Positions 24,194 to 34,342 of a stretch of DNA of 35,433 nucleotides are shown here, in pieces. Every line of letters begins with the position of its first letter. Position 1 is the stretch's first letter. Origin of the DNA: Terrabacter aerolatus (GTDB taxonomy: Bacteria > Actinomycetota > Actinomycetes > Actinomycetales > Dermatophilaceae); the NCBI RefSeq assembly GCF_007991735.1, contig NZ_BJYX01000033.1:1-35433 (forward strand), read 5' to 3'. Both the position numbers and the translations under genes were made by a program. The notes under the pieces were generated by a model. The model was given only the letters and a program-made list of their open reading frames with translations. It ran no database searches and had not been told where the DNA came from.

Positions 24194-25240
24194 ATGGAGC
24201 AGCCGACACCTCCGCAGGCACCGATCAGCCCGATCGACGCGCTCCGCCGCATCTGCTTCCTCCTCGAACGAGGCCGTGAGAGCAGCTACCGCGTCGATGC
24301 CTTCCGCACGACGATCGAGGCGATCACGCTCATCGGCGACGCGGAGCTGAAGGAGCGGGTCGAGGCGGGAACCCTCAAGCAGATCAAGGGAATCGGCGAC
24401 TCGAGTGCCGCGATCATCGGGCAGGCCGTGCGCGGCGTCCTGCCGGCCTACCTCGTGTCCGCGGAGGAGAAGCACGGCGAGCCGTTGACGCGCGGCGGGG
24501 CCGAGCTCTACGCCGCCCTGCGCGGCGACCTGCACGCGCACTCCAACTGGAGCGACGGCGGCAGCCCCATCGAGGAGATGGTCCTGGCGGCAGTCGAGCT
24601 CGGTCAGGAGTGGATGGCCCTGACCGACCACTCCCCCCGGCTCACCATCGCCAACGGCCTCTCGCGCGAGCGCCTCACCGACCAGCTGAAGCGCGTCGAG
24701 GCCATCAACGCGAGCCTCGGCGACGCCTTCACCCTGCTCAAGGGCATCGAGGTCGACATCCACCTCGACGGCACCCTCGACCAGGACGACGACCTGCTGG
24801 ACCAGCTCGACGTCGTCACGGCCTCGATCCACTCGAAGCTGCGCCAGCCCTCGTTCGAGATGACGCCCCGCATGGTCGCGGCGGTGCGCAACCCGCACAC
24901 CAACGTGCTCGCCCACTGCACCGGACAGCTCGTGACCGGCGGCCGCGGCAAGCGGCCGCCGTCGCAGTTCGACGCCGAGAAGGTCTTCCGAGCCTGCCTC
25001 GAGAACGACGTCGCCGTCGAGATCAACTCCCGTCCCGAGCGGTGCGACCCGCCGGACGAGCTCATCGAGCTGGCACGCGACCTCGGCTGCCTCTTCACCA
25101 TCGACTCCGACGCGCACGCCCCCGGTCAGCTCGACATGAAGTCGCTCGGCTGCGAGCGCGCCGAGCGACTCGGCATCACCGCCGAGCGCATCGTCACGAC
25201 GTGGCCGGTCGAGGACGTCCGCGCGTGGGCGAAGGGCTGA
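24194..25240 (+). CDS. PHP-domain phosphoesterase with N-terminal HhH region
   Basis: A 348-residue protein. The N-terminal 100 residues match the helical DNA-binding part of PolX-type enzymes, including the helix-hairpin-helix LKQIKGIGDSSAAIIGQAV at 61-79. The PHP domain follows: GDLHAHSNWSDG at 111-122, ALTDHSPRL at 142-150, LKGIEVDIHLDG near 177-188, HCTGQLVTG near 237, INSRPERCDPP and DSDAHAP, giving the expected histidine and aspartate metal ligands. The DNA polymerase core between HhH and PHP seen in bacterial PolX is missing. ATG 24194 follows a gap of 39 bases after the previous gene. It probably is a DNA-end or nucleotide phosphatase/nuclease; the substrate is unknown. Confidence 0.88.
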   Translation: MEQPTPPQAPISPIDALRRICFLLERGRESSYRVDAFRTTIEAITLIGDAELKERVEAGTLKQIKGIGDSSAAIIGQAVRGVLPAYLVSAEEKHGEPLTRGGAELYAALRGDLHAHSNWSDGGSPIEEMVLAAVELGQEWMALTDHSPRLTIANGLSRERLTDQLKRVEAINASLGDAFTLLKGIEVDIHLDGTLDQDDDLLDQLDVVTASIHSKLRQPSFEMTPRMVAAVRNPHTNVLAHCTGQLVTGGRGKRPPSQFDAEKVFRACLENDVAVEINSRPERCDPPDELIELARDLGCLFTIDSDAHAPGQLDMKSLGCERAERLGITAERIVTTWPVEDVRAWAKG

Positions 25241-25298
25241 TCCGGCACCCCGTCCGACACCCTGTCCGGCACCCCTCGGAGGGGCCTCGGGAGCCGAT

Positions 25299-25327
25299 TT
25301 GGTCGGTGCCAGAAACTCCCATATAGT
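25299..25327 (+). promoter_or_regulatory. Promoter of the tRNA-Glu/tRNA-Asp unit
   Basis: TTGGTC (25299-25304), 17 bases, then TATAGT (25322-25327), a near-consensus housekeeping promoter. It lies 29 bases before the first tRNA, which fits transcription starting near 25334. Confidence 0.75.
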
Positions 25328-25356
25328 TTCGACGTCCCAACGGATAGGTCGGGCAG

Positions 25357-25429
25357 GTCCCCATCGTCTAGCGGCCTAGGACTCCGCCCTTTCACGGCGG
25401 CAGCACGGGTTCGAATCCCGTTGGGGATA
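25357..25429 (+). tRNA. tRNA-Glu (anticodon TTC)
   Basis: A full cloverleaf of 73 bases. The acceptor GTCCCCA pairs with TGGGGAT, the anticodon stem-loop is CCGCC-CTTTCAC-GGCGG, and the T arm is ACGGG-TTCGAAT-CCCGT. CCA is not encoded. A housekeeping promoter precedes it. Confidence 0.96.
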
Positions 25430-25461
25430 CGCAGTACAGTTCGACACGCACCACCCAGTAA

Positions 25462-25535
25462 GGCCCCGTAGCGCAGTTGGTTAGCGCGCCGCCCTGTCAC
25501 GGCGGAGGTCGCCGGTTCGAGCCCGGTCGGGGTCG
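25462..25535 (+). tRNA. tRNA-Asp (anticodon GTC)
   Basis: A full cloverleaf of 74 bases. The acceptor GGCCCCG pairs with CGGGGTC, the anticodon stem-loop is CCGCC-CTGTCAC-GGCGG, and the T arm is GCCGG-TTCGAGC-CCGGT. It begins 32 bases after tRNA-Glu, in the same transcript. Confidence 0.96.
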
Positions 25536-25542
25536 CTTCACA

Positions 25543-25580
25543 CCAGAAGCGCCGCTCTCAGCAGAGAGCGGCGCTTCTGC
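25543..25580 (+). terminator. Strong hairpin after the tRNA pair
   Basis: A perfect stem of 15 bp (25544-25558 with 25565-25579), extended by a C-G pair next to the loop AGCA. It begins eight bases after tRNA-Asp. There is no T tract, but the stem is long and GC-rich. Confidence 0.8.
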
Positions 25581-25626
25581 CGTTCCGGGGCCGGCCGCGC
25601 CGCACCCGTCTCCTAGGGTGGGCTCC

Positions 25627-26583
25627 GTGCGGATCGCGGTGCTCGACGACTACCAGGGCGTGGCCCTGACCAGTGCGGACTGGTCGCCCGTCACCGACCG
25701 TCCCGGCTCGCCGTGCAGCGTCGACGTCTTCCGCGACCACGTCGGCGAGCCGGACGCCCTCGTGCGGCGGTTGGCCCCGTACGACGCGGTCGTCGTCATG
25801 CGCGAGCGCACGCCTCTGCCCGCAGAGGTGCTCGGGGCCCTCCCCCGCCTGCGCCTCGTCGTGACGACCGGCCGTCGCAACCCGAGCATCGACCTCGCGG
25901 CGGCCGCGGCGGCGGACATCACCGTGTGCGGCACCGACAGCCTGGCCACCGCTCCGGCCGAGCTGACGTGGGCGCTGGTCCTGGGGCTGGCCCGACGGCT
26001 CGTACCGGAGGCCACCGGCGTCCGCGAGGGCGGCTGGCAGACGACGGTGGGCCGTGACCTCGCCGGCCACACGCTGGGCCTGCTCGGCCTCGGGCGCATC
26101 GGCAGCCAGGTGGCGGCCGTCGGTCAGGCCTTCGGCATGGACGTCGTCGCCTGGAGTCGCAGCCTGACGCCCGAACGCGCCGGGGCCGTCGGCGTGCGCG
26201 CCGCGTCGCTCGACGAGGTGCTGACGGCGTCGGACGTCGTCTCGGTCCACCTCGTCCTCGCCGAGAGCACGCGCGGCCTGCTCGGCGAGCGCGAGCTGGC
26301 CCTCATGCGACCCGACGCCCTGCTCGTCAACACCTCTCGAGGGCCCATCGTCGACGAGGTCGCCCTGCTGGCAGCGCTCGAACGGGGTCACCTCGGCGGC
26401 GTGGGCCTCGACGTCTTCGACACCGAGCCGCTGCCGGCCGACCACCCGCTGCGCACCGCGCCCCGCACGCTCCTGACGCCGCACCTCGGCTATGTCACGC
26501 ACGACGTCTACGCGACGTTCTTCGGCGGCGTCGTCGAGGACCTGACGGCATACCTCGACGGCTCTCCCCTGCGCACCCTCTGA
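25627..26583 (+). CDS. D-isomer-specific 2-hydroxyacid dehydrogenase
   Basis: A 318-residue NAD(P)-dependent dehydrogenase acting between a 2-keto acid and a D-2-hydroxy acid. The cofactor motif is GLLGLGRIGSQVA (near 153-165). The catalytic triad regions are NTSRGPIVDE (Arg), VFDTEPLP (Glu) and LTPHLGYVT (His). The N-terminal half has the flanking substrate domain. GTG 25627 is chosen because the upstream extension runs through the tRNA-Asp gene and its terminator. The true substrate (glycerate, lactate, phosphoglycerate or other) is not defined. Its 3' end converges with the PucR gene with only 32 bases between. Confidence 0.92.
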   Translation: MRIAVLDDYQGVALTSADWSPVTDRPGSPCSVDVFRDHVGEPDALVRRLAPYDAVVVMRERTPLPAEVLGALPRLRLVVTTGRRNPSIDLAAAAAADITVCGTDSLATAPAELTWALVLGLARRLVPEATGVREGGWQTTVGRDLAGHTLGLLGLGRIGSQVAAVGQAFGMDVVAWSRSLTPERAGAVGVRAASLDEVLTASDVVSVHLVLAESTRGLLGERELALMRPDALLVNTSRGPIVDEVALLAALERGHLGGVGLDVFDTEPLPADHPLRTAPRTLLTPHLGYVTHDVYATFFGGVVEDLTAYLDGSPLRTL

Positions 26584-26615
26584 ACCGAGGGCGTATGCCG
26601 TCCGCCCGGTCGCGC

Positions 26616-27863
26616 TCAGCGGTGGCCGGCGCGCAGGACGAGCTCGAGCTCGAACCTCACCTCGGGGTCGTCGAGGCCGTCCCCGAAGAGCTCCTTGAGC
26701 TGGGCGACCCGGTAGCCCACCGTCTGCTGGTGCACGAAGAGCTCCTCGGCGATCGGCGCTCGCTGCCCCTGGTGTCGCAGCCACGACAGCAGCGTCTCGG
26801 TGAGGCGCTCCCGGACGGCGGGCCGCAGCCCGTCGAGCGGTGCGAGGCGCGTGCGGGCGAGGTCCTCGGTGGCGAGTGGTTCGGCGAGCACGACGAGCTC
26901 GGCGAGGTGGTCCTCGACCCAGACCGGTGAGCCCGCGCCTGCCGGTCCCGACCTGCCGGCGTCGGCGGCCCCGTCCCCCGTCCCGGCGGCCGACCCGACG
27001 GCGTGGGGGTCGCTGTGGCCGACGCCGTGCGCCCCCGCGGACGTCGCGAGGTGCAGCGACTCACCTGCCTGCTGCCACGGACGAGGCGGACCGACGATGG
27101 CGCGGCGCCCACGCAGCGCCCGCGCGAGGTCCCGCCGGCGCGCGGTGCGGCCGGCCGAGGGGAGGACGATGACGACGTCGCTGCCACGCTCGGCGACGAG
27201 GGCGTCGGGACCCAGCGCCGCCCGCAGGCCCTCGACGTACGGGGACGGCACGAGCGCGACCACGACGACCTCCGGCAGGGTCCAGCCCACGGCGGCGGAC
27301 AGGCGCGGGACACCGCCCTCGCTCGAGTCGCCCCGCAGGATCATCTCGAGCAGCTCGGCGCGCAGGCGCACCTGCTCACCGGCCCGCTCGGACTGCTCCT
27401 GCGCGTAGCCCTGGGCACTCGCGGCCGACAGCTCGTCGATGTAGGCGAAGAGCGACTCACCGAGCGAGAGGAGGACGTCCGGAGGCAGCTGCGAGACGTC
27501 GACCGTGCGCGAGATCGCCCGGAAGGTGACGCGGGCCCCGTAACGGTAGGCCGCGAGGAGCGACTCGAGGCTGCGCCCGGAACGCACCTCTCCGCGACCG
27601 AGGTTCTCGTAGACCCACTTGCCGTCCTCCGACAGCGCGGGCAACCGGGTCCCGGGCAGGTCGAGGAAGCGGTTGAGCGCGATGGTCACACCCTGGCGCA
27701 CCCCCTGGCCGAAGCGACCCTCCATGGGCATCGCGTAGACCGGTACGTCCCGCGGGATGCCGGCGATGATCGCCTCGACGATGTCGCGGACGACCGGTCG
27801 CAGCACGACTGCCACTTCGGCGGGCAGAGACAACCACGGCGGGTCTGATGTGTCCTGTGCCAC
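26616..27863 (-). CDS. PucR-family transcriptional regulator
   Basis: A 415-residue regulator. The C-terminal 60 residues hold the PucR helix-turn-helix: LTETLLSWLRHQGQRAPIAE, LFVHQQTVGYRVAQLKELFG. The N-terminal and middle parts match actinobacterial PucR-like proteins with a GGDEF-like (CdaR) region: ENLGRGEVRSGRSLESLLAAYRYGARVTFR is a recognisable block. GTG 27863 is preceded by GGAGG at the right distance, so the longer TTG-initiated frame is rejected. It is divergent from the ferredoxin reductase/desaturase operon, which makes it the likely regulator of that operon. An alanine/glycine-rich insert (about 285-305) is probably a linker. Confidence 0.88.
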   Translation of the reverse strand: MAQDTSDPPWLSLPAEVAVVLRPVVRDIVEAIIAGIPRDVPVYAMPMEGRFGQGVRQGVTIALNRFLDLPGTRLPALSEDGKWVYENLGRGEVRSGRSLESLLAAYRYGARVTFRAISRTVDVSQLPPDVLLSLGESLFAYIDELSAASAQGYAQEQSERAGEQVRLRAELLEMILRGDSSEGGVPRLSAAVGWTLPEVVVVALVPSPYVEGLRAALGPDALVAERGSDVVIVLPSAGRTARRRDLARALRGRRAIVGPPRPWQQAGESLHLATSAGAHGVGHSDPHAVGSAAGTGDGAADAGRSGPAGAGSPVWVEDHLAELVVLAEPLATEDLARTRLAPLDGLRPAVRERLTETLLSWLRHQGQRAPIAEELFVHQQTVGYRVAQLKELFGDGLDDPEVRFELELVLRAGHR

Positions 27864-27885
27864 GTCGGCCTCCAGCAAATTGTCG

Positions 27886-27908
27886 TGACGCAACAGTTTC
27901 TCGCGTCA
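27886..27908. promoter_or_regulatory. Candidate operator TGACGC-N11-GCGTCA
   Basis: A perfect 6+6 inverted repeat with an 11-base spacer, midway between the divergent PucR and ferredoxin reductase genes. Its position suits a site controlling both promoters. PucR is the obvious candidate to bind it. Confidence 0.5.
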
Positions 27909-27962
27909 AAGAGTACGCGTCGCCCCAAGACGTGCGGACCCTGTGAACACCATGATGGAACC

Positions 27963-29033
27963 ATGACCCAGTTCCGTGCTCTCCGACGTGTGGCGTCGAT
28001 CCTGACGACCCCGCGCGAGCCCGAGGACTTCCTCAACCTCGTCAACCCGCTCTCGTCGGCGCGCCAGCTGCGCGGCGTCGTGACCAAGGTGGTCCGCGAG
28101 ACCGCCGACTCCACGACGATCCACTTCCGACCGGGCCGCGGGTGGAACCCCCACGCCGCCGGCCAGTGGGCCCGCATCGGCGTCGAGATCGACGGCGTGC
28201 GCCAGTGGCGCAGCTACTCGCTCTCGGCCGCCGTCGGGCACGACCCGGCCATCACGGTCACCGCGATCGGCTACGTCTCGACGGCGCTGGCACGCGACAC
28301 CAAGGTCGGCGACATCCTCTTCCTCGACACCCCGCAGGGCGACTTCGTGCTCCCCGAGCACCCCAGGCCCCTGCTCATGCTGACGGCCGGCAGCGGCCTG
28401 ACGCCGGTCATGTCGATGATCCGCACGCTCGTGCCGCGTCGACCCGACGCCGACGTCGTGCTCGTGCACTCCGCGCGGACCCGCGACGAGGCCCTCTTCC
28501 ACGACGAGCTGCTCGAGCTCGCCGACCAGTTCCCCGGCCTCACCGTCAGGCACTGGTTCACCCGCGAGGAGGGCGCCAGGCGCCTCGACCTCTCGGACGT
28601 CACCGACCTCGAGACGCTGTGTCCCGACTGGCGCGAGCGCGCGGCATACGCCTGCGGTCCGACCGACTTCCTCGACGCGGCCACCGAGCTGTGGCTGCAC
28701 GACGGGGACGACGCCACCCACACCAACCTCACCATCGAGCGCTTCGCGCCCGTCCTGCTGGAGGGATCCGGCGGGGAGGGCGGACTGCTGACGTTCGAGA
28801 AGTCCGACAAGGAGGTGGAGGCGGGCGGCGACGTCCCCCTCCTCGAGGCCGGCGAGGACTGCGGCGTCGTCATGCCGAGCGGATGCCGCATGGGCATCTG
28901 CCGCAGCTGCCTCGTGCCGCTCGTCGCGGGCAGGGTCCGCGACCTGCGCACCGGTGAGGTGCACGGCGACGAGGGCGAGCTCATCCAGACCTGCGTCAAC
29001 GCGGCCGCCGGACCTGTCCACCTGGACATCTGA
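27963..29033 (+). CDS. Ferredoxin reductase with C-terminal [2Fe-2S] domain
   Basis: A 356-residue flavin/iron-sulfur electron-transfer protein of the type that serves acyl desaturases (compare Rv3230c with DesA3 in Mycobacterium tuberculosis). The FAD site is RSYS at 83-86, the NADPH site TAGSGLTPVMS at 141-151. Plant-type iron-sulfur ligands are Cys308, Cys313, Cys316 and Cys344 (C-x4-C-x2-C-x27-C). It passes electrons from NAD(P)H to the desaturase encoded 13 bases downstream. ATG 27963 has a weak ribosome-binding site; nearby ATGs at 27952 and 27955 are out of frame. No membrane helix is evident. Confidence 0.93.
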   Translation: MTQFRALRRVASILTTPREPEDFLNLVNPLSSARQLRGVVTKVVRETADSTTIHFRPGRGWNPHAAGQWARIGVEIDGVRQWRSYSLSAAVGHDPAITVTAIGYVSTALARDTKVGDILFLDTPQGDFVLPEHPRPLLMLTAGSGLTPVMSMIRTLVPRRPDADVVLVHSARTRDEALFHDELLELADQFPGLTVRHWFTREEGARRLDLSDVTDLETLCPDWRERAAYACGPTDFLDAATELWLHDGDDATHTNLTIERFAPVLLEGSGGEGGLLTFEKSDKEVEAGGDVPLLEAGEDCGVVMPSGCRMGICRSCLVPLVAGRVRDLRTGEVHGDEGELIQTCVNAAAGPVHLDI

Positions 29034-29046
29034 GAAGGGAACCACC

Positions 29047-30333
29047 ATGACTGCCACCACGAACCGACCGACGACGACGCCCCGCGAGGACGCCGCCGCC
29101 GGTGTCGTCCAGGGCACCGCCCCGACGACCCGGCCCCGCAAGCCGGTCCTCGCGGCGTCCGGCGGACCCGCCAAGCGGCCGAGCGCCGCGGCGCACCTCA
29201 GCGACGCCGACGTCGAGCAGCTCGGCAAGGAGCTCGACGCCCTGCGCGACCGGATCATCGCGACCCGAGGCGCGTCCGACGCGGCCTACATCCGTCGCGT
29301 CATCCGCGTCCAGCGCACCCTCGAGGTCGCCGGTCGCGCCACCCTGCTGCTGTCGCGGAAGAAGACGGCGTTCGTCGCCGGCACCGCGATGCTCTCGGTC
29401 GCGAAGATCCTCGAGAACATGGAGATCGGCCACAACGTCCTGCACGGGCAGTGGGACTGGATGCGCGACCCCGACATCCACTCCACGACGTGGGAGTGGG
29501 ACTTCGTCACCCCGGCCGCCGCCTGGAAGCACACGCACAACGACCTGCACCACACGTGGACCAACGTGCTGGGCAAGGACAAGGACGTCGGCTACTCCAT
29601 CCTGCGCATGGACGAGGACCAGCCGTGGCACCCCGGCAACCTCGGCAACCCGCTCTACAACATGATCCTCGCGCCGTTCTTCGAGTGGGGCATCGCCATC
29701 TACGACCTCGAGCTCGAGGCGGTCAAGGACGGCGAGAAGTCCAAGGAGGACCTCAGGAAGGACCTCAAGGCCATGGGTCGCAAGGTCGTCCGCCAGTTCA
29801 CCAAGGACTATGCGGCGACCCCGCTCGCCGCCGTGCCGTTCGGCTCGGGCAAGCAGGCCCTCCTCGGCACCTTCACGGCCAACGCGATCCGCAACGTCTG
29901 GGCGCACTCCGTCATCTTCTGCGGCCACTTCCCCGACGGTGTCGACACCTTCACGGAGGAGGAGATCGAGGGCGAGACCCGCGGCGACTGGTACATCCGC
30001 CAGATGCTCGGCTCGGCCAACATCTCGGGGTCCAAGCTCATGCACCTCATGACCGGCAACCTCAGCCACCAGATCGAGCACCACTGCTTCCCCGACCTGC
30101 CGAGCAACCGCTACCACGAGGTCGCGGTCGAGATGCGCGAGATCTGCCAGCGCTACGGCCTGCCCTACACGACCGGCCCGCTGCCGAAGCAGGTCTACCA
30201 GGCCTGGGCCAAGGTCTTCCGCCTGGCGCTGCCGAACCGTCCGCGACCGTTGCCGAAGACCACCACCCGCGCCGTCAACGCCCCGGTCCCGCCGCGGCGC
30301 TCCGCCCTGCCGATGGTGGCCAGTGTCGGGTGA
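29047..30333 (+). CDS. Fatty-acid (acyl-CoA) desaturase
   Basis: A 428-residue membrane di-iron desaturase. The three histidine boxes are present: H129-x3-H133 (GHNVLHGQW), H164-x3-HH (HTHNDLHH, 164-169) and H341-x3-HH (HQIEHHCFPD). The first 45 residues are low complexity and proline/threonine-rich. Hydrophobic segments lie around 105-122, 205-220 and 270-293. It inserts a cis double bond into a fatty acyl chain, probably at delta-9, taking electrons from the upstream reductase; the regiospecificity is inferred from the DesA3 parallel. AAGGGAACC precedes ATG 29047. The gene ends within the start of the HAD hydrolase gene (11-base overlap). Confidence 0.93.
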   Translation: MTATTNRPTTTPREDAAAGVVQGTAPTTRPRKPVLAASGGPAKRPSAAAHLSDADVEQLGKELDALRDRIIATRGASDAAYIRRVIRVQRTLEVAGRATLLLSRKKTAFVAGTAMLSVAKILENMEIGHNVLHGQWDWMRDPDIHSTTWEWDFVTPAAAWKHTHNDLHHTWTNVLGKDKDVGYSILRMDEDQPWHPGNLGNPLYNMILAPFFEWGIAIYDLELEAVKDGEKSKEDLRKDLKAMGRKVVRQFTKDYAATPLAAVPFGSGKQALLGTFTANAIRNVWAHSVIFCGHFPDGVDTFTEEEIEGETRGDWYIRQMLGSANISGSKLMHLMTGNLSHQIEHHCFPDLPSNRYHEVAVEMREICQRYGLPYTTGPLPKQVYQAWAKVFRLALPNRPRPLPKTTTRAVNAPVPPRRSALPMVASVG

Positions 30334-31024
30334 CGCCGGGGCACGACCGGTCCCCACGGCCGCCTTCTTCGACCTCGACCGCACCCTGATCCGCGGGTCC
30401 GCCAACTACCCCCTGGCGATCGCGGCCTTCCGCGGCGGCCACGTGCCGTGGAGGGACCTCGTCAAGGACACCGTCAACGCGATCTCCTTCCACCGCAAGG
30501 GATCCACCGACGAGGGCTCGGAGGCGCTGCGCGAGCGCATCCTCCGGGCCGTGGCGGGCATCCCGCAGTCCGACATCATCCACCTCACCGACGCGATCGT
30601 GCCGGGCATCGTGCGCAAGGCGATCCCGGCCTCGATGGGCCTGCTGTCCGAGGCACGCGAGGTCGGGCACGACCGCATCGTCGTCTCGGCCTCTCCCATC
30701 GAGCTCGTCAGCCGCATCGCGACGGCGCTCGGGCTCGAGGGCGCCGTCGCCACCCGCAGCGAGCTCGACGAGCAGGGCCGCTACACCGGTCACCTCACGG
30801 GCGAGTTCTGCTACGGCGCGGGCAAGGTCGTCGAGATCGAGAAGCTCGCCGCCGAGCGCGGCTACGACCTCGACCGGTGCGCCGCCTACAGCGACTCGAT
30901 CAGCGACCTGCCGATGATGGAGCGCGTCGGCACGGCGGTCGCCGTCAACCCCGACGGTGAGCTGCGCGAGGTGGCCCGGGAGCGCGGCTGGCGCGTCGTC
31001 GAGGTCGGCCGCAAGCGCCACTGA
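30323..31024 (+). CDS. HAD-IB family phosphatase (SerB-like)
   Basis: A 233-residue soluble hydrolase. Motif I is FFDLDRTL with nucleophile Asp17 and Asp19; motif II is VVSASP; motif III has the lysine in GAGKVVEIE; motif IV is YSDSISDLPMM. The helical cap is between motifs I and II. The HAD-IB subfamily includes phosphoserine phosphatases and lysophosphatidic or glycerol-phosphate-type phosphatases. Its start (GTG 30323) overlaps the desaturase gene by 11 bases, so a role in membrane-lipid metabolism (for example a lipid head-group phosphatase) is plausible; that is inference from context. Confidence 0.88.
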   Translation: MSGDAGARPVPTAAFFDLDRTLIRGSANYPLAIAAFRGGHVPWRDLVKDTVNAISFHRKGSTDEGSEALRERILRAVAGIPQSDIIHLTDAIVPGIVRKAIPASMGLLSEAREVGHDRIVVSASPIELVSRIATALGLEGAVATRSELDEQGRYTGHLTGEFCYGAGKVVEIEKLAAERGYDLDRCAAYSDSISDLPMMERVGTAVAVNPDGELREVARERGWRVVEVGRKRH

Positions 31025-31040
31025 CCCCCACCACCCCCTC

Positions 31041-31110
31041 GCAACACACCGAGCAGTCGCCAACCCCTGCGGCTACAACCGCAGTGGTTGGCGACTGCTC
31101 GGTGTGTTGC
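31041..31110. repeat. Long perfect inverted repeat between convergent genes
   Basis: Two exact 25-base arms (31041-31065 and 31086-31110) with an inner hairpin CTGCGG-CTACAA-CCGCAG in the loop. The outer flanks (CCCCCT and GGGGGA) pair as well. It lies between the HAD gene and the GuaB1 gene, where a bidirectional terminator is needed. At over 60 bases it is far longer than an ordinary terminator and may be a repetitive extragenic palindrome. Confidence 0.85.
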
Positions 31111-31143
31111 GGGGGAAGAGGGCGGGGGTGCGGGCGGGCGAGG

Positions 31144-33218
<2,075 letters not shown>

Positions 33219-33234
33219 GCAGCCCGCCACGTCG

Positions 33235-33280
33235 GTTCGAGGTGTCGGCGCGCCACCCGGCGCGACGGCATACCTCGAAC
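33235..33280. terminator. Bidirectional hairpin containing CGGCATAC
   Basis: Outer stem GTTCGAGGT (33235-33243) with ACCTCGAAC (33272-33280). Inner stem CGCGCC-ACCC-GGCGCG. It is placed between convergent genes. CGGCATAC (33266-33273) forms part of the 3' side. Confidence 0.65.
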
Positions 33281-33305
33281 GCGGGCGCCCAGCCCGGCCC
33301 GGAGC

Positions 33306-33872
33306 TCAGCCCTGCTGGTCGCTGCCGCGCTTGACCGCCGAGATCTCGAACTCGAGCGAGATCTTCTCGGAGACGAGGACGCCACCGGCGTCGAGCGGCA
33401 TGTTCCACTCGAGGCCGAAGTCGCGGCGGTTGATCCGGCGCGACCCCTCGAAGCCCGCGCGCAGGGCGCCCTGCGCGTCGGCCTGGACGCCGACGAGCTC
33501 GATGGGGATCGTGACCGGCTTGGTGACGTCGCGGATCGTCAGGTTGCCCGAGACCATGTAGGCGTTGTCCTCGACCTCTTCGATGTGCGTGCTCTCGAAG
33601 CGGATCTCGGGCCACTTCTCCGCGTCGAAGAAGTCGCCGCTGCGCAGGTGGTCGTCGCGCTGCTGGTTGCGCGTGTCGACGCTGGCCACCTTGAGGACGA
33701 CCTCCGCGTACGACGCGGACATGTCCTGGAGGTCGGCGTAGAAGCGCCCCGTCACGTCGTTGAACGACCCACGGACGGTGGTCACCATGGCATGGCGCGC
33801 CGAGAACCCGATCCGGGTGTGGGCCGGGTCGAAGTCCCAGTCCCCGCTGAGCGCGGATCCGTGGTCGGTCAT
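33306..33872 (-). CDS. YceI-family protein
   Basis: A 188-residue lipocalin-like beta-barrel protein. Family blocks: WDFDPAHTRIGFSARHAMVTTVRGSF near residues 12-37, ASVDTRNQQRDDHLRSGDFFDAEKWPEI near 63-90, GNLTIRDVTKPV near 109-120 and FEGSRRINRRDFGLEWN near 140-156. YceI folds bind isoprenoid or amphiphilic ligands. There is no signal peptide, so unlike E. coli YceI this one is cytoplasmic, as is usual in actinobacteria. GGGGAGAG precedes ATG 33872. It stands alone. Confidence 0.92.
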   Translation of the reverse strand: MTDHGSALSGDWDFDPAHTRIGFSARHAMVTTVRGSFNDVTGRFYADLQDMSASYAEVVLKVASVDTRNQQRDDHLRSGDFFDAEKWPEIRFESTHIEEVEDNAYMVSGNLTIRDVTKPVTIPIELVGVQADAQGALRAGFEGSRRINRRDFGLEWNMPLDAGGVLVSEKISLEFEISAVKRGSDQQG

Positions 33873-34073
33873 GGTCTCTCCCCTGCGGGTCGATGATGGA
33901 GTCGCGGCATCGTCTCACGACCGAGGATGCTTGAATCTTTCACTCGGCCGGCGTCGATGGCAAGAGCCACGCCGCCCACGGCCGCCGATCGGCCGAGTCC
34001 CTCCTCGCCCGCTCCCTGCTCGCGACGACGAGCGCCGTCGTCGCCACCGTGGCTCGGGCCTCTGGGAGACGGT

Positions 34074-34104
34074 TTGCGAGAAGGTCCGAGGGGTCGGCTA
34101 TAGT
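34074..34104 (+). promoter_or_regulatory. Promoter of tRNA-Phe
   Basis: TTGCGA (34074-34079), a 19-base spacer and TATAGT (34099-34104). The -10 box is identical to that of the tRNA-Glu promoter. The spacer is slightly long. Confidence 0.6.
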
Positions 34105-34119
34105 TCCACTCGTTGTCCC

Positions 34120-34193
34120 GGCCAGGTAGCTCAGTTGGTACGAGCGTCCGACTGAAAATCGGAAGGTCGGCGGTTCGACCCCGCCCCTGGCCA
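34120..34193 (+). tRNA. tRNA-Phe (anticodon GAA)
   Basis: A full cloverleaf of 74 bases. The acceptor GGCCAGG pairs with CCTGGCC, the anticodon stem-loop is TCCGA-CTGAAAA-TCGGA, and the T arm is GGCGG-TTCGACC-CCGCC. CCA is not encoded (ACAAC follows). It marks the boundary between backbone and the accessory right edge. Confidence 0.95.
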
Positions 34194-34200
34194 CAACCCG

Positions 34201-34236
34201 AAACCGCAGGTCAGAAGCCTCTGACCTGCGGTTTTG
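34201..34236 (+). terminator. Intrinsic terminator of tRNA-Phe
   Basis: A perfect 15-bp stem (34201-34215 with 34220-34234), loop AGCC, with a run of four T at the end. It begins seven bases after the tRNA. Confidence 0.88.
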
Positions 34237-34318
34237 TCGTTTCCTGGGCTGTTCGGCCAGCCGCTCGGCGGCTCTACCGAGTAACCGTCAGTGTCCACGA
34301 CACGCCGAGGATCGCCGC

Positions 34319-34342
34319 GAGTTATCGCACGAGTTATCGCAC
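34319..34342 (+). repeat. Tandem duplication of a 12-bp unit
   Basis: GAGTTATCGCAC occurs twice in direct succession. It may be a footprint of an excision or slippage event downstream of tRNA-Phe. No coding frame uses it. Confidence 0.6.

Noticed and set aside
33940-34194. Frame encoding MARGGVEPPTFRFS
   Set aside because: This is a well-known false protein from the antisense strand of tRNA-Phe.
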